Assembly: GCF_004803915.1 (NCBI RefSeq)
Contig: NZ_CP039396.1
Location: forward strand, 1,302,001-1,366,000
From: Duncaniella dubosii
Lineage (GTDB): Bacteria; Bacteroidota; Bacteroidia; Bacteroidales; Muribaculaceae
Length of the DNA: 64,000 nt
Direction: 5' to 3'
Numbering within the stretch: the first letter of the stretch is position 1; every line of letters starts with the position of its first letter. The notes beneath the pieces are model-generated. The model worked only from the letters and a program-made list of their open reading frames with translations, was not told where the DNA came from and did no database searches. Positions 8,897 to 18,368 of this stretch are shown here, piece after piece. The position numbers and the translations under genes were made by a program.

Positions 8897-10987
8897 ATGA
8901 CTCACAGAGGATTCATATATAATGCTGTCGCGGCAATCGCATTGGCACTTCCTTCAACTCTTTCGGCTGACATGGATGTGATAGATCTCTATCCGGATAC
9001 ATGGGTGGCTATTGATGGGATTGACCGTGTGATGCCCACGTCAGAAGACTGTCCGCTCCGTACAGATAAGAAGCGTACGGTCGGCATATTCTATGTGTCA
9101 TGGCATTACGATTGGTTCTATACCAATTTTAAGTCACCTTATGCTTCTGACGTTACAAATATACTTCAAGAAGATCCGAATGCACGATTGGATTATAACC
9201 ACCGGCTGTGGACTCATGAATTTGCCTATCACTGGGGAGAACCTGAGCTTGGATATTTTACGAGCTGTGACCCTTATGTGATAAGGAAAGATATTTCCAT
9301 GCTTACTGATGCCGGGGTCGATGTGCTGATTCTTGACTGTACGAATGGTGTCTGTTATGTCGATGAGTGGAACGCACTGCTATCAGTCATGACAGATATG
9401 AAAAAAGAAGGAAACGTAGTTCCAAAGGTGTGCTTCTGGGGATATAATAATGAAGTCGCCAAGCGATTGTATGATATTTATGAATATTATTATCTTGGCG
9501 AGCGTTACAAGGATTTGTGGTTTTATTGGGATGGCAAACCTCTTCTGCTTTACAATGAAGAGGCCGATTACCCTCAGTCAATGCGCGATTTCTTTACTTT
9601 GCGACACATGTGGTGGGGATATTACAGCACGAACGGGAAACGTTATGTCGGGACAGAAGACCATTGGAGTTTCGGTTACGACATGCACGACCCGCAAGTG
9701 AAGGCCCTTGCTCCTGCCGAACGGGCATCGCTCCATAACGGGCGGTATGAACAGATGGCTGTCACACCTGCCCAGCACGCTTCTACGATGGTCGGAAAAT
9801 CATGGACGCTTGCTTCCGGCGAGCCAACGCTCAATGAATATGATCTTCCAAGGAAGAAATTTCTCAACAAGAAGTGGATTGACAATCCGGAATATTATGG
9901 CTTTTATTTCAATGAGCGATGGGATGAAGCGTTAAGCGTTGACCCCGATTTCATCTATATCAATGACTGGAATGAATGGATTGCAGGACAGTTTCCAACT
10001 CCTGATGGTGTTAATTTCATGGGCCGACAAAGTAACTATCATTTTGTCGATCAGTATAATGCCGAGTTCAACCGTACGATTCAGCCGATGAAAGGCGGTG
10101 GAACTGATAATTATTATATGCAGATGGTCGATGGCATACGTCGTTACAAGGGTGTACGCGAAGCTCCAGTTGCATCCGTAGCTGCTAATCTTGACATAAA
10201 TTCAGATTTCTCACTCTGGAATAGGGTAGAGGAAACGTTTTATGACACTCCGGGCGACGTCACTCACCGAGACTATACAGGTTATGGCGGTAATAAATAT
10301 CATAATACCTCAGGCCGCAATGATATATTGATTTCCAAGGTCAATGTGAATGGCGGAAAGATTTCATTTTATGTAGAGACAGCTTCGTCTCTTACACCAT
10401 ATACAGACCCCAACTGGATGTTGCTGTTTGTAAATACAGACTGTGATTTCAAGACGGGTTGGCATGGATTTGATTTCCTGATTAATAAGGAATTTGAGTC
10501 CGACACTATGTCGTATGTTATGAAATGGGATACTGCCTCATCTCAGTGGGTGAAAAGTGGCTTGGCTGAATTCAGGACGGAAGAGAATCGTCTTGTAATC
10601 GAAATGCCGATGTCTGCCTTGGGAATGACAGAATCAGAGAAGGGCAATTTCTATTTTAAATGGGCTGATAATCCTGAAGATATTGAAGATCCTATTTCAC
10701 TATGTGTGAACGGAGACACAGCTCCTAACCGCCGTTTCTGCTATAATTACCGCTGGGATTACGCCTCTACCATGATAGAGGATTTGTGTGAGGCCAAAGA
10801 TAATTTCTGCGCGACTTCGCTTGACGGAAACAGGCTGTACATAGAATCCGGTGGCAACTTTTCAGTCTCAAATGTTCTCGGATTAGTAATGGCTTCAGGT
10901 TCAGGATCACAGACCGTAACTCTTCCAAGTGCCGGTATCTATATAGTGACCTCATTGGGGAGGTCTGTCAAGGTGCTTGTTAGATGA
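8897..10987 (+). CDS. Secreted GH99/WbsX-like protein with CBM9-like domain and sorting-like tail
   Basis: A secreted protein of 696 residues. It has a signal peptide (1-23) and a TIM-barrel-like region (about 55-430) with VGIFYVSWHYDWFY, DAGVDVLILDCTNG and INDWNEWIAGQF. The last resembles the WNEW motif of the GH99/WbsX-like group, where the Glu is a plausible catalytic residue. A CBM9/DOMON-like beta-sandwich follows (about 440-650: SGRNDILISKV, GWHGFDFLIN). The final 40 residues, ending in GIYIVTSLGRSVKVLVR, look like a Por/T9SS-type C-terminal domain. It starts 51 bases after the rhamnosidase and is followed by a paralogue. The exact GH family and substrate are not known from sequence; a role in attacking the PUL glycan is inferred from context. 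Confidence 0.75.
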   Translation: MTHRGFIYNAVAAIALALPSTLSADMDVIDLYPDTWVAIDGIDRVMPTSEDCPLRTDKKRTVGIFYVSWHYDWFYTNFKSPYASDVTNILQEDPNARLDYNHRLWTHEFAYHWGEPELGYFTSCDPYVIRKDISMLTDAGVDVLILDCTNGVCYVDEWNALLSVMTDMKKEGNVVPKVCFWGYNNEVAKRLYDIYEYYYLGERYKDLWFYWDGKPLLLYNEEADYPQSMRDFFTLRHMWWGYYSTNGKRYVGTEDHWSFGYDMHDPQVKALAPAERASLHNGRYEQMAVTPAQHASTMVGKSWTLASGEPTLNEYDLPRKKFLNKKWIDNPEYYGFYFNERWDEALSVDPDFIYINDWNEWIAGQFPTPDGVNFMGRQSNYHFVDQYNAEFNRTIQPMKGGGTDNYYMQMVDGIRRYKGVREAPVASVAANLDINSDFSLWNRVEETFYDTPGDVTHRDYTGYGGNKYHNTSGRNDILISKVNVNGGKISFYVETASSLTPYTDPNWMLLFVNTDCDFKTGWHGFDFLINKEFESDTMSYVMKWDTASSQWVKSGLAEFRTEENRLVIEMPMSALGMTESEKGNFYFKWADNPEDIEDPISLCVNGDTAPNRRFCYNYRWDYASTMIEDLCEAKDNFCATSLDGNRLYIESGGNFSVSNVLGLVMASGSGSQTVTLPSAGIYIVTSLGRSVKVLVR

Positions 10988-11039
10988 ACTACCACGGAAA
11001 GTATTTTTAGTTAAACAAGGATTATAGACAGCTATACAG

Positions 11040-12932
11040 ATGATTTATCGCAATTTATTATTGACAATAACAATCTCGATGGTCGGTCTTTCGGCAAATG
11101 CTAAATCAGAGAGAGTTGCCACCGAGAGCAATCATTGGATGCTTACTGATGCTCTTGGTCGCAAAGCCTGCGGATATGATGTCGCAGGTGACCGTAAGGA
11201 AGACCGTTTCGTGGGCATGTTTTATTGGACATGGCATCAAGGATTTGACTCTACGGGAGGTAATGACGACACATCGATAGAAGTAAAGAATATTTCAGAA
11301 GTGCTTCGTCTGCATCCTGAAGCTATGGATGACTATAATCATCCTGCTTGGGGTGAGCCTGGCAAGCGACCCGGGGTTTTCTATTGGGATGAACCTATTT
11401 TCGGATATTATAAGACTACAGATCCGTGGGTGCTTCGCAAACATGCCGAAATGCTTGCCGATGCAGGTGTCGACTGTGTGTTTTTTGACTGTACGAATGG
11501 CGCTCATATATGGGAAAACTCATTTCGTGCGTTGCTTAAGACATGGGATAAGGCTCAGAAAGACGGGGTCAATGTTCCGAAGATAGTCTTTATGCTTCCG
11601 TTTGCCCCGACCGATGATTCCCGGAAATCGCTTATAAATCTCTATAACGGGTTATACGGAAAGGGAGAATATGAAAACCTGTGGTTCTATTGGAAAGGGA
11701 AGCCACTTATCATGGCCTATTCGGATAATCTGGCTGACACAGGAATAGAACGGAAAATACGTGAGTTCTTTACATTCCGCCCCGGTCAACCCGATTATGT
11801 CTTTGGTTCAGACCCGGCTACTCCCCAGTGGGGCTGGCTTGAGGTTTTTCCAACCCACGGATATTGTTACGATAAGGAAAAAAGACAGTTTGAACAGTGT
11901 GTGGTCGGCATTGCGCAGAACGCACGTGCTCTCAGCGGCGGACATTGCTGCGCCTTTAATTTATCTGATACCTATGGCCGGAGTTACAGCTATCTTAAAG
12001 GCTTTGACTCTCGCGAGGATGCTTACCTCTACGGATGGAATTTTCAGGAGCAGTGGAATCGTGCCATTGATTATCTGAAGCCTCAGATGGTCTTTGTGAC
12101 CGGATGGAACGAATGGACATCGGGTATGTGGACGAAAGCTCACGGATGGAGTGATCCGCTGTCGTTTGTCGATCAGTTTGACCGTGACCACAGCCGAGAC
12201 ATAGAGCCGACCAAAGGCTGGGGCGACAAAGGAGACGTCTATTATCAGCAGCTGGTCGACAACGTACGCCGATTTAAAGGCATGGCGAAGCCTCAGACAG
12301 CATCTGCTCCCAAGACTATAGAGCTTGGCAGGGCGCATGAATGGGACGATGTGATGCCGGAGTATAAAGCCTATCGTGGCAACACATTCCATCGCGACCA
12401 CAGAGGACGTTATAATAAGTATTACACAAATAGTTCCGGCCGAAATGATATTGTCGGTTCGAAGGTTGCTCACGATAGGGACTATGTCTATTTCAGAGTG
12501 GAGACAGCTGAAGCCCTTACAGCCCCGACAGATCCGCATTGGATGATGCTCCTGATTGACATCGACCGGTATAAGGCTACCGGATGGAACGGATATGATT
12601 TCATTGTCAATCGCAGGTCGCCGGAAACTGACGGGGTCTGCATTGAAAAATCAAATGGAAGTTCATGGGAATGGCAGCAGATCGGTAATGGAAAGTATGT
12701 GGTCAGCGGCAATGTTCTCGAAATCGCAATACCCAAAAAACTCCTTGGAGTAGACGATAATTTAAGTTTTGAGTTCAAGTGGAATGACAATATGCAGCAT
12801 CCGGGCGACATCATGGATTTCTATGTGAATGGTGATACAGCCCCCGGAGGACGATTCAATTATATCTATGAGTCATTGCCGGAATCCATAGGGCATACAG
12901 TTTGTGCCGATAGTCATAAGGCATCATATTAA
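11040..12932 (+). CDS. Secreted GH99/WbsX-like protein, paralogue without sorting tail
   Basis: A paralogue of the preceding gene, 630 residues. The signal peptide spans residues 1 to about 22. The barrel region shows VGMFYWTWHQGFDS, DAGVDCVFFDCTNGAH and VTGWNEWTSGMW, matching the order of motifs in the neighbour. The CBM9/DOMON-like region follows (SGRNDIVGSKVAHDRDYVYF, GWNGYDFIVNRR, FYVNGDTAPGGRFNY). Unlike its neighbour it ends soon after that domain (GHTVCADSHKASY) with no Por-like tail, so the two enzymes may be placed differently in the cell envelope. Spacing of 52 bases supports co-transcription. Family assignment is moderate and the substrate is unknown. Confidence 0.75.
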   Translation: MIYRNLLLTITISMVGLSANAKSERVATESNHWMLTDALGRKACGYDVAGDRKEDRFVGMFYWTWHQGFDSTGGNDDTSIEVKNISEVLRLHPEAMDDYNHPAWGEPGKRPGVFYWDEPIFGYYKTTDPWVLRKHAEMLADAGVDCVFFDCTNGAHIWENSFRALLKTWDKAQKDGVNVPKIVFMLPFAPTDDSRKSLINLYNGLYGKGEYENLWFYWKGKPLIMAYSDNLADTGIERKIREFFTFRPGQPDYVFGSDPATPQWGWLEVFPTHGYCYDKEKRQFEQCVVGIAQNARALSGGHCCAFNLSDTYGRSYSYLKGFDSREDAYLYGWNFQEQWNRAIDYLKPQMVFVTGWNEWTSGMWTKAHGWSDPLSFVDQFDRDHSRDIEPTKGWGDKGDVYYQQLVDNVRRFKGMAKPQTASAPKTIELGRAHEWDDVMPEYKAYRGNTFHRDHRGRYNKYYTNSSGRNDIVGSKVAHDRDYVYFRVETAEALTAPTDPHWMMLLIDIDRYKATGWNGYDFIVNRRSPETDGVCIEKSNGSSWEWQQIGNGKYVVSGNVLEIAIPKKLLGVDDNLSFEFKWNDNMQHPGDIMDFYVNGDTAPGGRFNYIYESLPESIGHTVCADSHKASY

Positions 12933-13108
12933 AGGTGAAATATATTGTCTGATACTCAGACAGATAATAATATTCGTTTGCGTAATATGCTTGTAGTCAA
13001 GACTGTATGTGGTCAATGGCACATATTGCAAATAAATATGATAAAAAATTGAAACAAATATAAATAAAGTTGAAACCACGAGAAAAAGCATGTAAATCAC
13101 GTTGGTGT

Positions 13109-13116
13109 TAACTTTG
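13109..13116 (+). promoter_or_regulatory. Putative -7 box upstream of the first susC
   Basis: Reads TAACTTTG, 24 bases upstream of the susC start at 13140, inside an AT-rich 207-base spacer (12933-13139). It suggests that the SusC/SusD block has its own promoter in addition to any read-through from the glycosidase genes. No -33 box was recognised. Confidence 0.55.
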
Positions 13117-13139
13117 CGTATCAACTTAAAAAACCAATC

Positions 13140-16100
13140 ATGACCTACCATCAGAAACACTTCATTGCACTTTGCATGGCTACGCTACTCTGGCTGGTCT
13201 CTATACCAGTTGTATGGGGTGCAGACATCCCTGTAGTAAGCGGTACAGTTATCGATGGGGATGGTGAGCCTGTAATAGGTGCCACCATCCGCGAACAGAA
13301 CACGCCGAACGCGACGTTTACAAATGTAGACGGCGAGTTTACTCTGAAACTGACATCCAAGAACCCGGTATTGGAAATTAGCTTCATCGGTTACAAGACA
13401 GTGAAGCTTCCGGTTACATCTTCTACTGTCAGAGTTACTATGGAAACTGAAGCTACCGACCTTGACGAAGTTGTAGTCGTTGCTTATGGCCAACAGAAAA
13501 AGGTCACTGTTACCGGTTCTGTCGCCGCCGTAGGCTCAGCTGAAATAAAGAAGTCATCCGAACCGAATCTTGCAGCCACTCTTTCGGGCAAGCTTCCCGG
13601 CCTCACTACAATGCAGCAGAGCGGCGCACCCGGAGAAGATGATGTGAAGATGTTCTTACGAGGAGCTGCCACTACAAACGGAACCTCTCCGCTAATCCTT
13701 GTCGATGGTATTCCTCGTACGTCGATGAGTGAGATTGATCCGAATGAGGTGCAGTCCATCAGTGTGCTCAAGGACGCATCGTCTACGGCTGTTTTCGGTG
13801 TGCGTGGAGCTAATGGCGTCATCCTTATCACCACCCGTCGAGGAGAGGAGGGTAAGATCAATGTCCACGGTCAGGTAAACTATTCGATGCAGCAATTCAA
13901 CTACTGGCCTGAGGGACGTCATTCATACGACTTTGTCCGCCTCGCCAATGAAGCCGCTCTCAACGATGGCGGTGTGCCAAAATATACTGACGCGCAGGTT
14001 GCCATGTATGACTTGTGGAAAACCGGAGGCTCTTCTGATCCCGCTATCCGTTACTGGTATCCTGATACCGATTGGGGCGATGTTTATCTGAAAGACCATT
14101 CAAATATGGTTCAGGCAAATGTCAATATTTCAGGAGGCTCTAAGAAGCTTAAATATTTTGCAAGTGCCGGCTATGTATATCAGGGTGGCATGTATAAGAC
14201 GGAGTCAAAAGATCAGCTCGGCTATGACCCTCAGTCGAAAATGAACCGCTACAATATCCGTACGAACCTTGATTATAATTTTAATAACTGGATTAGTGCT
14301 TCACTTGACGTGAGTTCTTCAATCAGGAAGACAAATCAGGCAGCTGCCAATATGGCCGGTGCAAATACAGCCGGTCTGCGATGGGCCGCTCTCACCTCTA
14401 AGCCTACAGTTCCCGGTCCTCTTACTATAGCCGGAAATGAAACTAATGGATTTGTGGTTTCTGAAGGTGTCCGTGACGACGGAACTTTAGCGCTTCATTA
14501 TGTAAAAGGTAATCGCGTGGTTCAGGACAATGAGCTGTCTCTTGCCCAGTCGGCCTATGGTCAGCTTAATCGTTCAGGCTATAAGCTCCTTGTCGAAGCA
14601 TCGGCTAACGCAATCGCGACACTTAATTTTAATCTTGACCGTGTGACAAAGGGTCTTTCAGCCCGTGGTGTCATCTCCTTCGAGACATACGCACAGCAAC
14701 TCACTATGGGAAGCAAGGATTTCTCAGGTTATCGCTATGACCTTAATCCCGGTGGTTATGATCATCCGGTCTTTACAATGGAGGGCAACTCAGAAGATGA
14801 CGGTCAGCTCGCTCTTTCACGTGCCGATGTCAGCAGGTGGTTCATGAATGTTCAGGCTCAGGTCAATTATAACCGGACATTCAGCAATGTCCATAATGTG
14901 ACAGGTATGCTACTTTTTCAGCGGGATGAGAAAGAAAATATTCTCGGTTCGATTCCCTATAAGATGATCGGTCTGGCCGGACGTTTCACATACGCTTTTG
15001 ACTCGCGTTATCTTGCTGAAGTCAATATCGGTTACAATGGATCAGAGCAGTTCGCGCCCGGACACCGTTTCGGTTTCTTCCCTGCATTCTCTCTTGGTTG
15101 GGTGGCCTCTAATGAGAAGTTCATGCAGCCATTGGCTGAGAACGGATGGCTGACCAAGTTAAAATTCCGTGCTTCGGTAGGTAAGGTCGGTAACGACGAA
15201 CTCTATGCCGGTGCCGACGAAGCCGCTCGTCAGAAACAGCGTTTCCTATATCTGGATAATAATTCCAAAGTCCCATATATTTTCCATGCTCAGGATGCGA
15301 TTATGATTCCGGGCTCTCTTACCAGTGCAGGCGATGGAACCGGCATTATCTATGAAAGCCTCATCGGTAATCCTGATATCCATTGGGAAACAGCATGGAA
15401 ACAGAACTACGCTGTTGATTTTACTCTTTTCCGTAATCTTGACGTGACTTTCGACTGGTTTTATGAGAAACGCTCCGATATCCTGATTTCACGTAATACC
15501 ATTCCACATATCGGCGGTCTTATGTCCACGCAACTTCCCCGCTCAAACTTCGGGAAAGTCAAGAATACCGGTTATGAAATCTCGGCCCGCTATAATTATT
15601 CGCTAAACCGCAATCTCGATTTCTTCCTCACAGGTAATTTTTCGTATGCAAAGAATACAGTTATTGATGCAGACGAAGTATATCTTGGTGATGACTATGC
15701 CTATCCATATCGCACCGAGGGTTTCAGCATCGGACAGCAGTTCGGTTATCTGATTGACCGCTCGGTAAATCCGGAACTTGGTCTTGACGGCACAGGTTTC
15801 TATAATTCCGATGAGCAGATAGCACAACGTGGACTTACGTATTCCGGCATACAACCCAAACGCGGAGACTTCGTTTATAAGGATCTGAATAACGACGGCA
15901 TCATAGACCAGAAGGACATCGCTCCGATCGGTTATTCGAGTCTCCTTCCAAGGATATCTTATGGTCTGACTTTTGGTGGTAACGCCTATGGCTTTGATTT
16001 TTCAGTGATGCTTCAGGGCGTTGGTAAATATACCCGTTATTTTGGCAGCCAAGTAATGTATGAAGGATTTGGAACCGTGTTTTTCTCTGATATGTGTGAC

Positions 16101-16427
16101 AATCGCTGGAGTGATGAACGGTATGCCGCCGGTGAAAAAATCACCCATCCACGCCTCTCGCTCATAGAGACCTCAAGTCACGTGGCAAATGAATACTACA
16201 CGATGGATGCCTCCTATATTCGCCTTAAGAATCTTACGGTCGGTTATACTCTTCCTAAAAATTTCACAAGGAAACTCGGAATGGATAACGTGCGCGTGTA
16301 TGTGAGTGCGGATAACCTGCATACATGGAATAAACTCCATACTAAGATGATCGACCCTGAACAGAATGGTTTCTCATCTTATCCGCTTATGAAGACTTAT
16401 ACCGCAGGTTTATCCATTGACCTTTAA
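13140..16427 (+). CDS. SusC-like TonB-dependent glycan transporter
   Basis: Outer-membrane transporter importing oligosaccharides with its SusD partner. The 1095 residues comprise a signal peptide (1 to about 29), a carboxypeptidase-regulatory-like domain (about 33-110: SGTVIDGDGEPVIGATI, VDGEFTLKL), a TonB box-like region (LDEVVVVAYGQQKK), a plug (VTGSVAAV through SVLKDASSTAVFGVRGANGV and ILITTRRG) and a 22-strand barrel ending in YTAGLSIDL. Full length for the family. The SusD partner follows after 24 bases. Substrate class cannot be read from the sequence; the rhamnose genes point to a rhamnose-containing glycan. Confidence 0.95.
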   Translation: MTYHQKHFIALCMATLLWLVSIPVVWGADIPVVSGTVIDGDGEPVIGATIREQNTPNATFTNVDGEFTLKLTSKNPVLEISFIGYKTVKLPVTSSTVRVTMETEATDLDEVVVVAYGQQKKVTVTGSVAAVGSAEIKKSSEPNLAATLSGKLPGLTTMQQSGAPGEDDVKMFLRGAATTNGTSPLILVDGIPRTSMSEIDPNEVQSISVLKDASSTAVFGVRGANGVILITTRRGEEGKINVHGQVNYSMQQFNYWPEGRHSYDFVRLANEAALNDGGVPKYTDAQVAMYDLWKTGGSSDPAIRYWYPDTDWGDVYLKDHSNMVQANVNISGGSKKLKYFASAGYVYQGGMYKTESKDQLGYDPQSKMNRYNIRTNLDYNFNNWISASLDVSSSIRKTNQAAANMAGANTAGLRWAALTSKPTVPGPLTIAGNETNGFVVSEGVRDDGTLALHYVKGNRVVQDNELSLAQSAYGQLNRSGYKLLVEASANAIATLNFNLDRVTKGLSARGVISFETYAQQLTMGSKDFSGYRYDLNPGGYDHPVFTMEGNSEDDGQLALSRADVSRWFMNVQAQVNYNRTFSNVHNVTGMLLFQRDEKENILGSIPYKMIGLAGRFTYAFDSRYLAEVNIGYNGSEQFAPGHRFGFFPAFSLGWVASNEKFMQPLAENGWLTKLKFRASVGKVGNDELYAGADEAARQKQRFLYLDNNSKVPYIFHAQDAIMIPGSLTSAGDGTGIIYESLIGNPDIHWETAWKQNYAVDFTLFRNLDVTFDWFYEKRSDILISRNTIPHIGGLMSTQLPRSNFGKVKNTGYEISARYNYSLNRNLDFFLTGNFSYAKNTVIDADEVYLGDDYAYPYRTEGFSIGQQFGYLIDRSVNPELGLDGTGFYNSDEQIAQRGLTYSGIQPKRGDFVYKDLNNDGIIDQKDIAPIGYSSLLPRISYGLTFGGNAYGFDFSVMLQGVGKYTRYFGSQVMYEGFGTVFFSDMCDNRWSDERYAAGEKITHPRLSLIETSSHVANEYYTMDASYIRLKNLTVGYTLPKNFTRKLGMDNVRVYVSADNLHTWNKLHTKMIDPEQNGFSSYPLMKTYTAGLSIDL

Positions 16428-16451
16428 CTACCTACTACAACAAATATTCTC

Positions 16452-18344
16452 ATGAAAAAGCATCTTTTTAATATATTTTTAGCTGTCTTGGCAGTTTGTA
16501 ACATCGGATTGTTGCTGTCATCATGTCAGGATGATCTTGATGTGACACCGGATGGCCGTATGCCCATCGATGTGGTTTTCTCGACACCTGAGAATACCAA
16601 GGACTATTTTGCCTCGGCTTGGTCGCATATCCCTCAGAAAATGTTCATGTACTATTTCTTCGATAATTTTCTTATCGACATGGCTGATGAAGGATGGTCA
16701 ACTGCAGAATATCAGCCCCTGCTTATTTCTGATATCTATGCCGGTAATTGCAACACGACCAAACATCGTTTCGAATGGGATGACACTTCGCAAGGAAAGT
16801 GGGACGGAGGTTATTGGACCCGTTATTGGTCAATGATCCGCATTCTCAACAACTGTCTCAAGCATTTTCCGGATGCTGCTTTTGAAAGTGAGTCGGAACG
16901 GGAATTATGTACTGCTGAGGCTCGTGTCCTCCGTGCGTTCTACTATCTTCAGTTGGTGAAATTTTATGGCGATTTGCCTATCATAACCGATGTCCTTAGC
17001 GTAAACTCTTCTTATGCAGGCATGGAGCGAAGCGCGGCATGGGAAGTCCTTCAACACATTGTGGCAGAATGTGAGGCGGCTCTCGAAAGTCCCAATCTTC
17101 CGTGGAGCATAACTGCGGTTCAGCAAAAAAACCGTATGACTAAAGGCATTGCATGTGCAATTATCTCTCAAGCATCGCTGTTTGCTGCAAGTCCTCTTTT
17201 CTGTAAGGACCAGAATTTGTGGCAATATGCCTATGATAAAAACAAGAAAGCTTTCGACCTCCTAATTGCGAATGGATATGAGCTCTATACTCACCTTGTT
17301 GACAACAAATCATACCATAACTGCTATCAGGAATATTTCGCATCACGCAGCTATGCCGGTTCGAAGGCCGATGACAAGGAGACAATCTGGGGAAGTCCTC
17401 TGAACTGGGGTGTGAACCATTCGACCATCAACGGTGTGCCGATTTTCGCCGTCGAGACTCATCAAGCCGGATGTATCCCCACTCAGGAACTTGTTGATGC
17501 TTATGATATGCTTGCCACAGGTGAACCAATCTATGATCTTGCGAATCCTTATGTAGATGAAAAACATTCCGATATCAACATTAATACACGGTCAGGCTAT
17601 AATCCTGAAAAGCCCTATGAAGGCCGAGATCCCAGATTCTATGCGTCCGTCATATATAATGGGTCGAAGTTAAACACAGGTGTGCTGAATAAAACTGTTG
17701 AGATTTGGAATAACGAGAATACGTGGGACGGTAAGGAATGTAGTTTTCCCGGTGGTAGCGGAAACGCAAAAATTGATATAAAATCGCAGCGTTACACTCG
17801 TACCGGATACTATAATAACAAGTATCATACATATAAAGTGACTCCGGGTCAGATGAAAGATGAGGGAAACTGGAAATACTATCGTCTTGGCGAGATTTAT
17901 CTGAACCTTGCTGAATGTGCGGTGGAAACAAACAAAATATCGGAAGCCATGAACTTGGTAAATGATATCCGTCATCGCGCAGGATTTGACCCGTCGGTTG
18001 ATAAAGTCACTTCGGATAAGGATTATGCCCGACTCATTGTGCGCCATGAGCGTCAGGTTGAGCTGGCTTTTGAAGAACACCGTTATTTCGATTGCCGTCG
18101 CTGGGGCACAGTGAACGAAGATATAAAAGAGGAACGCTATAATACAGGCATGTGGATTCATAAGAATGGAACAAAATATGTCTATGTCCGCTTTCCGCTC
18201 GGTAAAGATCAAGGCAATGGCCTCAGTAAGTATTGTTCTGCGGCAAAATATCGCCTCGTACCTATTCCTTTGACTGAATCAAGCACTCTCGGTGCGCTCA
18301 CCGGATTCGGTGCAGACTATTGGCAAAACCCCGGTTGGGAGTAA
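16452..18344 (+). CDS. SusD-like surface glycan-binding lipoprotein
   Basis: Surface lipoprotein acting as the lid and binding subunit of the preceding SusC. It has a lipoprotein signal peptide with Cys25 in the lipobox (GLLLSSC), an N-terminal TPR-like part (CTAEARVLRAFYYLQLVKFYGD is the hallmark segment, near residues 156-177) and a C-terminal RagB/SusD domain (GEIYLNLAECAVE, IVRHERQVELAFEEHRYFD). Length 630 residues, somewhat long but normal for the family. It ends with YWQNPGWE, the usual SusD terminus. Confidence 0.95.
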   Translation: MKKHLFNIFLAVLAVCNIGLLLSSCQDDLDVTPDGRMPIDVVFSTPENTKDYFASAWSHIPQKMFMYYFFDNFLIDMADEGWSTAEYQPLLISDIYAGNCNTTKHRFEWDDTSQGKWDGGYWTRYWSMIRILNNCLKHFPDAAFESESERELCTAEARVLRAFYYLQLVKFYGDLPIITDVLSVNSSYAGMERSAAWEVLQHIVAECEAALESPNLPWSITAVQQKNRMTKGIACAIISQASLFAASPLFCKDQNLWQYAYDKNKKAFDLLIANGYELYTHLVDNKSYHNCYQEYFASRSYAGSKADDKETIWGSPLNWGVNHSTINGVPIFAVETHQAGCIPTQELVDAYDMLATGEPIYDLANPYVDEKHSDININTRSGYNPEKPYEGRDPRFYASVIYNGSKLNTGVLNKTVEIWNNENTWDGKECSFPGGSGNAKIDIKSQRYTRTGYYNNKYHTYKVTPGQMKDEGNWKYYRLGEIYLNLAECAVETNKISEAMNLVNDIRHRAGFDPSVDKVTSDKDYARLIVRHERQVELAFEEHRYFDCRRWGTVNEDIKEERYNTGMWIHKNGTKYVYVRFPLGKDQGNGLSKYCSAAKYRLVPIPLTESSTLGALTGFGADYWQNPGWE

Positions 18345-18368
18345 TCCATACCACAAACCTAAATTATC

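Noticed and set aside
18320..18368. Start of the second susC at 18320 inside susD
   Set aside because: It gives no signal peptide and overlaps susD. The ATG at 18369 with one added A gives a proper signal peptide.
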